Translations under genes and position numbers: made by a program
Origin: Haliotis asinina
Taxonomy: Eukaryota > Mollusca > Gastropoda > Lepetellida > Haliotidae
NCBI RefSeq assembly: GCF_037392515.1
Contig: NC_090288.1
Coordinates: 17,206,969-17,270,968 of the forward strand
Length of the DNA: 64,000 nucleotides
Direction of reading: 5' to 3'
The notes under the pieces: model-generated
Seen by the model: the letters and a program-made list of their open reading frames with translations, nothing else
What the model was told of the DNA's origin: nothing
Database searches by the model: none
In this document: one piece after another, positions 54,772 to 64,000 of the stretch
Numbering within the stretch: the stretch's first letter is position 1
Layout of the letters: the number at the start of each line of letters is the position of its first letter

Positions 54772-57700
54772 ATGTACAAACTAGACCTGCCTGTTGATTA
54801 TAAGGAGGCATCAGCCATCGAAAGGCGAAGAAATGTCGAAGAGCAGCGCAAAGCCAGAATATTTAATGCACGAGTTAGGACCATTGGGGTAAGAATGCGT
54901 CAATGTATACAGTAATGTTTACTTTGCTTGTGTCTTTTCCACATTTCATGTTTCAAGGCAATGTCACATATTTTGGATGCTACATACAGTATTTTGGGAA
55001 CTACCACATGTATTTTACGACTTAAGCAAGTGTTTTGTATAAATGTCTTTCCTATTTCTTTCTCATACAGATTAAACTAAGCTGTTTATATTCGAGTTAC
55101 CTTAGTAACTGGAGGAAACCCATGATAACACTCAGACTAATGACTCAGTCATTAGACTAAAACTGAATCTGCACGGGTCAAAATACCTTTGCAGACTGAA
55201 CATACATCGACGTACATCAATACACATAAATAAGATATGTGAGTTCAGGAGAATTCCATGTCAGTCGTTCGTGTATGCAGACAAATCTCTGACAAAGGAG
55301 TCTGAATCAGTAAGAGTTCAGCCAAAATTACAAACTGACATGCATACGTGACCCTAAATATACATTCAATAAACTAGAACAGGTATAAAGAATCAATCAC
55401 CAAACTTATTTCAGTGTTGGAATGTTACACACCGGGGAAGGTGGAAATATTCTATGTAAATAGAGTAGGGTACAGGAGGAACTCTTTCCAAATGCATCCC
55501 GGAACATGTAGGCATTAATCTCCCGCATACATCTGATACTGGGCCTAGATTTTTTAAGTTCTCTTAGTGCTAAGATAGTTGTAATTGCCCTACACTAACA
55601 TTGATTTACAACTATCTTAGTTCTAACCAGAGACTATGTACTCTTCTCTGCACTAACAGAGCTTCAAAAATGTAGGCCCAGGTCCATATACTTCGGCTAG
55701 AATAGGCTGATGGTCAATGCTCAAATGGTATTGGCACAGACTTTCAAATTGATTCTGTTATTGTCCTTTTTGTTGTTGTGTAGTTGATGTGTGTTCTAAC
55801 AGTTTGTCTACAACCTTCTGTGCTTTATGTTTTGATAGATTGACCCTCAGGCTCTTGAGCAACAGGCCCTTGACAAAAAGGAGCAGGAAGAATATGAACG
55901 TAGAAGGCATGAAGCATTTGGTGAGGCGTGTTTCCTGTCTTTAGATTGTTTGCAATGCATTAGGCAGGAACATACTGTAACCTCTCATCTCTTTACTCTC
56001 TACCATTAACAATTGTTTCTGTTACTATGGTTACTTAGAGTTGAGATCGCTGTTAGGATCAGCTGTTAGAAAACATGTCTGAAACATCTTCCTTTGTGCA
56101 GACAGTGTTCAGTATTCTGGAAAACATGTTTGTGGATCTTCAGAATTAACTCTCTGTTCCTGTCTTAAAACCGACTTTCAGTGGAAAGTGATGGAAAGAT
56201 GAGAAAAGTTGTATATTAGCAACCTTTTACACCCGACTCCTATCACAGCATTCTCAAGATGTTCTGAAGTTATAATAAAACCAATAAACAGAAAGAGGTT
56301 TTATGCCTACATTTACACCTTTCACTGACATATAAACTAAGGTCTTTTTGTTAAATCCTGTGTGTTAAAATAAAACCCTTTCCTTTGCATACTGCACAAT
56401 GTACTCACACTTACATAGATGATTTATGCTTTCAGCTGCTGATGCTGTCCGTAATGATCTGATTGCACAGCTGCTTGAACAAAGACAGGAGCAAGACATC
56501 AGGGAGCTGAACAAGGCAGAGAATGATTTCCGAGCACTACACCAACAGCCAGAGAACCGACGAGAGTGGGATTTGTATGACCCAGATGCACTGAAGAAAG
56601 ATAAACCGGCTCGTGTGTGCGATGATGATCCCAGGTGTGGTATCTCCAGTATTCAGAAGTTTGATGGCGAGGATCTGAACAACAAGGCCAGGAACAAATT
56701 CCAACAGGAACAGCTTCGAGAATGGCACACACAGCAGATGAACGAGAAAGAACAAGCCAAGCGCAATCAGGATATGGCAGACAGACTGTATGAGCTGAAG
56801 ATGCGTGAACTAGACCAAAGAGCCATGGAGCTACAGGATGCTGAAGAACAATGTCGTAGAGCAATCAACCATGCCACAAGGGACTTTAATGCTGCACTCG
56901 TAAGTAGGATAATAACTTGTTTGAATAGTCATCATTACTGGCGAACAAGGATAAGTTGGACAAGCACAGAGAATGCATTTACGAGAAGTAGGTGGTGCAC
57001 TGCAGTGAGCAAACCCTTTTGGTTTGTGAAAGGGAGAGCAGATGTAGACTAATGCACATGCAGTGCATGACAGTGAAACTGATTCCACATGTACTTGCAC
57101 ATGTCTTGCTCATCAGACTCCCACATGGTCACACTTGATTGCAGACAACCTGGGGCCTCTTCCCTCACAATTGCAGGTGCAATTGGGTGGCACTCATACA
57201 TTCTAATATGGATCCCTTGTCAGGTCATTGCTCAACTCAACATTGTTTGCCAGTAATTGTGAATAAATGAAACAGTCATTAGAAAACATGGTCTATACAT
57301 TTGAACTTGGTTATAAGAACTTCAGATTGGAGTTACTTTCCATTGTTTTAAGTTGCAATAAGCATGGAAAATGGCTGATGCTGACACTGACAGCAGTACT
57401 CTGTTCTTTTCTACTGCTCTGATTAAATTTTAATTGTCAAGTTGGTTTAATGGTATCACAATGGTTGTCAGCTGTTGCCAAAGTGGGAGGTACATCAGTG
57501 GGAGGTACCGATGTAGTCAGTTAATTATGACCAAAGAATGATGTTGATGTTGTCAAAATCAGTTGATAGTTGTGTAGTTCATTTGCATTTAAGACTTGCT
57601 TCCCTTTGCTTTTAAACGTTTAGTGACTATGGATGTGATTATAATTTCCACTGTGATCCAAACTTCAGTGTCAATTTGAAAATTGCTGATACGTCACATT

Positions 57701-58858
57701 TATATTTAACTGTCTTAAGCAGTAATAAAAAGATAATTTTGATATGTTTATAAACATTTTTACGAGCAATTCTTTATTGTGTATTGTAAGTTTTAAGATT
57801 TTTCTGAATATGTAAACTAAGGAGAAAGCATTGTCTCCTGTATTGCCTCCCTTAGTAGTTTTGCCTAGTTTGAAATAATGATGATATTTATGGAGTCCTT
57901 TTGATAACTGGATTGTAAATTATTGTTCTAATGTCCAGGATCGTGACAGAAAGGAGAAGGAGGCTCTGGCTCGTCAGCAGCAACTTGATGACAATGCCAC
58001 AGAGATAGCCAACCACATATACGGTGACATCCTTACAGAGAATCCCTCTGTAGCTCAGAGTGCATTCGGCCCCCATCGTGTGATCCCAGACCGGTGGAAG
58101 GGCATGTCTCCTGCACAGATCGAGGCAGTACGCAAACAACAGGAGCTCCAAAGGATGGAGAAAGATGTAAGATGCACTTCCAACATTTCTCTAAGCTTTA
58201 GACTGTAATGGTGCTCATCAGTATGAAAAGGTTCCTCCTGAACAATTGTCTCACATAGTTTTGAAGAATGTAACTGAATAATCACTCACAATATCTTTTG
58301 TCTGTCCAAAACTCAGTTTTCATCCAAAGTGAAACATATTTTGATTACAAATTTTTGCAAACCATAAACCATATATATTGAAAATCTGCTGGGGACAATT
58401 TCAGACCCAGTAGACTCCAAAGTTTTTGGGGACATTCTATAATGATAAAAATGCTATGCTTTTTGTGTTTTTGTAGACCATGATTCCTTGTGGACTACCC
58501 TTGTACAATCAGGCACATTAAAATATTCCATGCTTGTGCAATCAAAATTAGAATGTAAAAGTACTTGAGATGACAGAAGTTCCACTCATGATCTCTGTTT
58601 TTTTACCAGCGTCTTAAGCAGGAAGAGGAACTCAAAGACAAGGAATGGGAACGCCAGCAAGTGGCCAATGCTCGTGCAGCTCTGCTGCTAGAACGTGAGA
58701 TGGCACGAAAGAGGCAGGAAATGGACAGGCAGATGGCTGACGAGAACAGGCGCTTGTCCCAGGAGCAGAAGACTCACAAGGACTACCTCTACAAGGAAGT
58801 GTACACCAACCCTCCCACTGCTGCCTACTTCATGCAGTTCAACACTACCACCCGATAG
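54772..58858 (+). CDS. RIBC2: RIB43A-like coiled-coil protein (RIBC2/RIBC1), complete 5-exon gene
   Basis: RIB43A-domain protein. In the family these are microtubule inner proteins of ciliary and flagellar doublets, lining the partition region of the A tubule. Exons 54772-54888, 55839-55920, 56436-56899, 57939-58166 and 58610-58858 splice in phase with GT-AG borders into 379 aa (human RIBC1 is 379 and RIBC2 382). Family signatures are visible in order: an N-terminal ERRRN...RIFNAR block (about residues 17-34), WDLYDPDALKKDKPAR, IQKFDGEDLN, the diagnostic FGPHRVIPDRWKGM (exon 4), and a C-terminal VYTNPPTAAYF...FNTTTR. The protein is mostly charged alpha-helical coiled coil. The central blocks look closer to RIBC2 than to RIBC1, but the gene may be co-orthologous to both. 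The start ATG has A at -3 and lies 460 bp from the divergent SMC1 start. A poly(A) signal follows at 59600. Confidence 0.95.
55541..55680. mobile_element. Palindromic foldback MITE in RIBC2 intron 1
   Basis: GGGCCTAGATTTTTTAAG at the left and CTTCAAAAATGTAGGCCCA at the right are inverted; the inner arms (TCTTAGTGCTAAGATAGTTG and ACAACTATCTTAGTTCTAA) also pair. No coding capacity. Confidence 0.8.
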
Positions 58859-59599
58859 ACAGAAGTGGCATCACATTTCATTGCAGTTATACTCACTTGC
58901 TTCTCACATCACCCTTGAGTTAATTTCAATTATATTTTTTTCGACTTTGTAAATTTCGATGGCCTGTAGATTGATGATGAAACTTCGAAGTGACTTGAAA
59001 TTACTTGATTTTTTTATAAATATTTGTTTTATGGGGAACTTGTGAAATTGCTCTTTCTTAAATATGAAGCTATTACAGGCAGTCAAGGTTTTGTTGATAT
59101 TCAGTATTCAGCTGCATAAAAGTTTGTCCAAGGCATGCAGACTTTATTGGTGTCTTGGATCTTAACCATTAATGTGTTGATTGAAATTGCCATGTGTTGA
59201 ATCAACATACAAAATGTGATATTTTTAGCAAATATATTTTACAAGAACATTGACAAAGGTTAAAAGGAATTGGATGCATTTGTTTTTACAAGATTGTTTT
59301 GAGTGTTTATACTCATGGTTTGACCTTTTTCTACACAAATTTAAGAATGAAAATATGCCAGTTTGTTTTGTAACCAGTGAACTATGAACCTCAACATGGC
59401 CTGTTACATTCCAGAAGTCGAAATATGCATCCCAGAGTACTTGTTATAATGATGTTGTTTGTATTTATCTGTAAATAGACTATAAGGTTGCAAGTGTACA
59501 GATTGTGTTTGCGTGGCAGTCCGTCCAGAATAATACATCATAAACAAAAGCTGAAATTCTCTTTTCACAATTACGATACTAATAGTCTGTGACGATATG

Positions 59600-59605
59600 A
59601 ATAAA
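59600..59605 (+). other. RIBC2 poly(A) signal
   Basis: AATAAA lies about 740 bp after the RIBC2 stop codon and is followed within 40 bp by a TG-rich stretch, a typical cleavage context. It would define a 3' UTR of roughly 58859-59630. Confidence 0.55.
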
Positions 59606-60057
59606 TTCACATGACATATAAAATCTTTGTGTTTATTGTTCATACTGCAACATTCGAGTGTCCTCTTGGCACTGTCAGAAGGTTTCCATGCTTGTTGGAA
59701 TACCTGGCTCGTTAAGCTGGCTGATCAGGCATATACCTGGATGCTGAGGCCACTGTTAGTAAAAAGTAGGAAATATTGTAATATTTCCTTATTAATGCTG
59801 CTGAACTGAATGCTTTAAAGGTGATGCAGTTGTAGCCAAGACCAGCATCAGTGAAAGCGAAAATGTATTTATATGGTTGCTCAATTAGGGTTTGTTGCTA
59901 ATCTTTTCAATGACTGTCAGGAATAAGATCCTGAATTTCAGACCAAACATGTAACAACTGTGGGCTAACCAGTGTAACATCTGTCAAATGAGGTTGAGAA
60001 GCTACTGTTTCCCATGTTCTACCTACATGATTGCTGGAAAAGAGAGCGAGTATACTT

Positions 60058-60202
60058 TTACTAGTTTCAAGCAATATTCCGGCAACATCACGGCAGTGGA
60101 CACAAGAATGGGCTTTACACATTGTACTCGTGTGGGAATTAAACCTGTGTCCCTGGCATGATGAAAGCTTTAGCCACAAGGCTATTCCACTGCCTCATGA
60201 AG
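60058..60202 (-). repeat. tRNA-derived SINE
   Basis: CAAGCAATATTCCGGCAACA, GGGCTTTACACATTGTACTC, GAATTAAACCTGTGTCCC, CAAGGCTATTCCACTGCC. Reverse orientation. Confidence 0.8.
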
Positions 60203-61417
60203 AAGTAAATATGCAACCGTTGTATGTGAACAGTGTCGGTAACAGGAAACACTATTTATTAATTGGAAAGGAGGCTGACTATTCAGCTTGGTCCTGGAAA
60301 TGCCAGCAGAAGATGTCAAAGTGAAAGTGAAGCCTTGTTCTAGAAGGAATGCAATTCAGTGTGTTTTTTCTGACGGAAATTACTTTGCTGACTCCACGAG
60401 GAATAGCAGATGATTCTGATGCTTTGAATTCATCACTTGATCGCCAGTATGAGGAGACTTGCAGAAGTTATCTCAGGCTGACCATACAAACGGCGAACAA
60501 ATCACCAAAACTGAACTCATATACACGTACACCTACACCAAAACAAGAATCACAATAATAGGAAAATTAACAAAACCGAAACCAACGCTCTGTAATGGAA
60601 ACAAATCTTTTGAAATGGAAAAAAATCTCTCACATCAGACCAGTTACAAGAGCTCCCGAGAAATCGAGTGAGTGTGTGAGATGGATTTATTGCCGCTTTT
60701 GGCATTACTACCATTATATACGAGATAATGTAATATGGATGTACACACTGTTTGCCAAGTAACTTACTGTCAGAATGCATTCCTTTCCTACGAGGTCCCC
60801 GCTCAAACTGGATTTAACGTTAGCTTACCAACCAACATGAAGCGTTATAAAATGTCGCTCCTGGCCTCCGTTATAGAACTGTGGAGGACCAGTCAGTCGG
60901 CTTGATCTGGAGGATGACAGTTGACATTTATGATAGTTGGCCACAATTGAGTAATCATCAGTGAAATTCTCATAGACTTGCATGTTAATTAACTCTTGCG
61001 AGAATAATGTTCGTATGATTATTAAGAAAACTGAAACTATATATCTGAACACCAAATATCAGACATACCAGTCAGGTTTAACATGGCTGTCTATGGGAGA
61101 GATTAAAATTAATTTGCATTTACGGTGCTTAATCAGGTGCCATCCGATAACTAATCAACGGAAAGATGAAAGAAAATTATGGACAGGTAGCTGATGATGA
61201 TTTCCACCAAGTTTGTAAAATATCAACACAAAATGGCTTCTACTCAGTTTGCGAAAACTATCCGTGGAACAATTAACATGTAAGACGATGGAAATTTCAC
61301 TTAATACTTTGCGTGTTTAGAGTTAGAAGTAATTTCCTTTTTTGTACCGAAGTCTTCTACACTTCCATGCATTCGAAGCTATAAGTTGAGCTAAATTTCA
61401 GTTCATATGTTGCAGGT

Positions 61418-61560
61418 GAGGTGGGGTAGTCTAGTGGTTAACCTACCTGGGCGCGATTCCCCACATGGGTACAATATGTGAAGCCCATTTCTGGTGTCCC
61501 CTGTTGTGATAGTGTTAGAATATTGCTAAAAGCGGCGTAAAACTATACTCACTCACTCAC
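61418..61560 (+). repeat. tRNA-derived SINE, plus-strand copy
   Basis: GGTGGGGTAGTCTAGTGGTT head, internal loss between A and B boxes, GCGCGATTCCCCACATGGG, GAAGCCCATTTCTGGTGTCC, then GAATATTGCTAAAAGCGGCG and AAACTATACTCACTCACTCA tail. Confidence 0.88.
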
Positions 61561-63019
61561 GTGTTGCATACAACCGAAATAGATTATGAATCCACCTACT
61601 GAAACGCGTAAATAAGAAAATACATCTTAGCATTCATACATATCCGTAACGCGTTAAACATAAACAACAGCTCCCCTAAATAATACCACGTATTGGAAAC
61701 CTTAATAAGAAGTAATAACCAAATCAACTTTGAAAACATTAGCATCAACGGGAACATCATATTATTTAAATGAGTCCTTATTCTTCCGATCTTCATTAAC
61801 TCAGGCAATAACTATTCATGTACTGAACTATTCGTACATTGGTCCTATGTATATTGGTTATTCAGGATGGTTTGAATACAATTTAAGCACCCTCTTACTC
61901 TAGTAAACAATACGTACTGGTGTCTGGACATGGGTTACACCCTTATTGTTCGTGGTCAGGTGAGCTCCATTCTGATAAAACCATGTTATGTTGGACTTTC
62001 CCGAAAGTAAGACGTGTACCTGGTTTTACTTCTGAAAAGTTACACATCCCGCTCAGCAAGAGGTCATTACATGAAAATCAGGTACCTCCAATATAATGGG
62101 ACATATCGCAGGTAGGTTTATATGTACGAGAACAATGTGTTACGTATTCCAGGTATGATATTACCAACACCATAGCCATAATTTCGTAGATCTGTATTTA
62201 GATACAAGGGCTCAGGTGGGTCCAAATTTTCCATCCTACTACCTACTACCTTACCCTACCCTGATACCTGTTATGTTCATTCCCGACATCAGTTTGTAAG
62301 AAATGGCAATGAATATATTCCTCAGCTTGGAGGTTAATATTTTGAGTTTTTTTCAATATATTAACCAAAATATTACATTCAAAACAGGCGATTGTAAATT
62401 ATGTGTAAATGTACAAAGACAATACAACCTTATATTATTTCGTACTAGCCACATGATCGTAGCGTGTCCAGGAATTGAGACGGCTACCCTGGGCCCAACT
62501 CAGTACCCATCTGTCCCCAGTATCCGGCTTACCCGTCCCAGCCCTATTAGAGGCGGATTCCATTACCTTAACATTTAGGGAACGACATAAAGTACGAAAT
62601 TACGAAAGTACGAAAGTACGCATTCACTTACTATAGGTATGCACAAGTTCCTGCCTCCTAACACCCAACAACGTAAAATATAATGGAACCCATCGACAGA
62701 CGCCGCTGATAAACATAATGTATGTAGTTTGGGTTCATTTAATTAGTTTCAGAAAATACAATAAATGATAAAACAGGTATAAACATTAAAAGGCAGTTGA
62801 AGGCGCGTCTTCAACAGTTGGGAGTATTGGGCGGGGGATGTAGGTTTCAACTCTGTCCGACCGAGATGATGAGGACAGATTTTCTCAAAACCAGTTATAG
62901 ATAGGAAAACCACATTTTGTATGTGTTTTCACGACATGAGATGCCTTGATAGAGTTTGAAAACGAAGACAGTGTTACAATTTGTTACAGTGTCATCGCAT
63001 TTGTCATGCGTTCCTTCAC

Positions 63020-63165
63020 TAATGGTCTGTTTGCAGTGAAAACGTACCGATGAATTTCACTTTAAACAAAAAGTACATCGAATAAAGTGAAATAGAGATG
63101 GCGAATCCTCATAATTTTACCTTGCCGGTTGAAAATATAAGTCTCAGAATTTTATTTAACTTAGA
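63020..63165 (+). repeat. Dispersed repeat R2x, copy 2
   Basis: GGTCTGTTTGCAGTGAAAACG side, CGATGAATTTCAC, TCGAATAAAGTGAAATAG, GCGAATCCT, AAGTCTCAGAA; same order as 29531-29690. Confidence 0.75.
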
Positions 63166-63249
63166 ATTAAAGATGCTCAACAAAAGATCAGTTTCAAATA
63201 GCTTAATTTGTTTACATGGGAGTATGGACATTAAATGACACCGAGAAAA

Positions 63250-64000
63250 AGTAGGGTTGGTGTAGAGAGGCCTTCACACGGCAAACTAAAGTCTGACATC
63301 ACATGTTGTTGAAATTTTAAAAGTTGTCAAACTCGCGCTTTTGTGTCGTTTGAGCGCCATGTCTCTGAAGGTGCGGTCACGTGACAATTTTGTTGACTGC
63401 GTCTGAGTTGAGTCTGAACAACAAACGTTTGACAACACTTCACAAGACAAACTCAAGTTTGACAACACCTAAAGTTTTATGGAAAAGTTCGTGGGAATAG
63501 AGACCGATCCTATTTCTCGACAACAGTTTGACAACTCAGAAATTGGTGTTGGTGGCGAATTCTTTGAATGTCCACACTGTCAAAGTCGAGTTTGTTGTGT
63601 GAAGGCCACTGAAAATACCGCTCGTCACGTACCACACGTGCATTTGTTTCACTACTGTGCTTACCCCCTCGTAATACAAAGCAATAATAACGATTTGAAT
63701 CTTTGATCAGTTGCCAAGGTAGATTATGAGGATTCCAAATCTGAATTTCATTTTATTTGTTGCATGGCAGGCACGGTGTATGGTGAGGAGAGTGTCCAGT
63801 GATCCTTCCCAACTGGTAATGATGTGGTGTGCCTGCCAGTGATTTCAAATGAAAGAGTTTCTGGAAGAGCCTGTAAAATATACCTCAGGGATTGGAGAAA
63901 AGAACTTTGACAATGGGCCATTTTCTGCATTTAGAATGCACCATTGCCCTTGAATCAATAGTAAACTTCAAAGTTTTAATGGTCCATTCATCATTCTAAT
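63250..64000 (+). mobile_element. Possible left end of a DNA transposon
   Basis: Starts near AGGCCTTCACACGGCAAACT and has GTTTGACAAC three times directly (63426, 63456, 63526) and once inverted (63323), like subterminal transposase-binding repeats. A 75-codon ATG frame begins at 63479. The right end would lie beyond the window, so this stays a hypothesis. Confidence 0.35.
63479..63706 (+). CDS. Unrecognised Cys/His-rich small ORF
   Basis: 75 aa with a true ATG. Contains ECPHCQSRVCC and later HVPHVHLFHYC, a Cys/His spacing that could bind zinc, but it matches no family I know. It could be a first exon, a transposon ORF or chance. It overlaps one of the GTTTGACAAC repeats, so part of the peptide is repeat-encoded. 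Confidence 0.25.
   Translation: MEKFVGIETDPISRQQFDNSEIGVGGEFFECPHCQSRVCCVKATENTARHVPHVHLFHYCAYPLVIQSNNNDLNL

Larger units (their letters stand above)
59631..63019. other. Gene-free stretch downstream of RIBC2
   Basis: Contains two SINE copies (60058-60202, 61418-61560). Short frames such as 60349-60558 and 62303-62578 match nothing and show no splice context that I could defend. Confidence 0.45.

Overview
This is eukaryotic genomic DNA, almost certainly from a marine gastropod and most likely an abalone-type vetigastropod. The evidence for eukaryotes is direct: two genes split by canonical GT-AG introns, abundant microsatellites and minisatellites, and dispersed SINEs, LINE fragments and foldback elements. 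The abalone call is inference from memory: two short repeat families that end in the GTGAGTGAGTTTAGTTTTAC tail look like those typical of Haliotis sequence.

Layout. 1-18.3 kb is gene-poor and repeat-rich. It holds a degenerate 53-bp array (355-900), a 38-copy 53-bp minisatellite (2803-4813), a GATA microsatellite, a complete TIR element with target duplication (8597-9179), half of a dispersed inverted repeat pair, a 146-bp CT tract, a Tc1-like transposase remnant, and CA-rich and GT-rich compound arrays. 18.3-24.7 kb carries two intronless, tandem, same-strand class A GPCR genes (425 and 388 aa), which resemble the DMSR/sex-peptide-receptor-like neuropeptide receptors. 25-34.4 kb is again mobile DNA: a long SINE-like unit, two head-to-tail 5'-truncated LINE copies with a CCHC knuckle and restriction-like endonuclease, paired foldback MITEs, and an antisense LINE fragment. 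35.5-54.3 kb is a complete 28-exon SMC1 gene (cohesin ATPase, 1247 aa) on the minus strand. 54.8-58.9 kb is a complete 5-exon RIBC2/RIB43A gene (379 aa, ciliary doublet microtubule protein) on the plus strand. 59-64 kb is gene-poor, with SINEs and what may be the left end of a DNA transposon running off the window.

The most interesting biology is the head-to-head SMC1-RIBC pair. Only 460 bp separate the start codons, and the gap holds a perfect TCTCGCGAGA palindrome (the BANP/ZBTB33 element of vertebrate bidirectional promoters). In human, SMC1A pairs divergently with RIBC1 and SMC1B with RIBC2, so a cohesin-cilium divergent pair in a mollusc implies that the arrangement predates the vertebrate duplication. 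The two GPCRs are tandem paralogs whose 5' halves are almost identical, including at silent sites, while the rest has diverged, which suggests gene conversion. I saw no rRNA gene, no convincing functional tRNA, no CRISPR array, and no LTR element, endogenous virus or Polinton.
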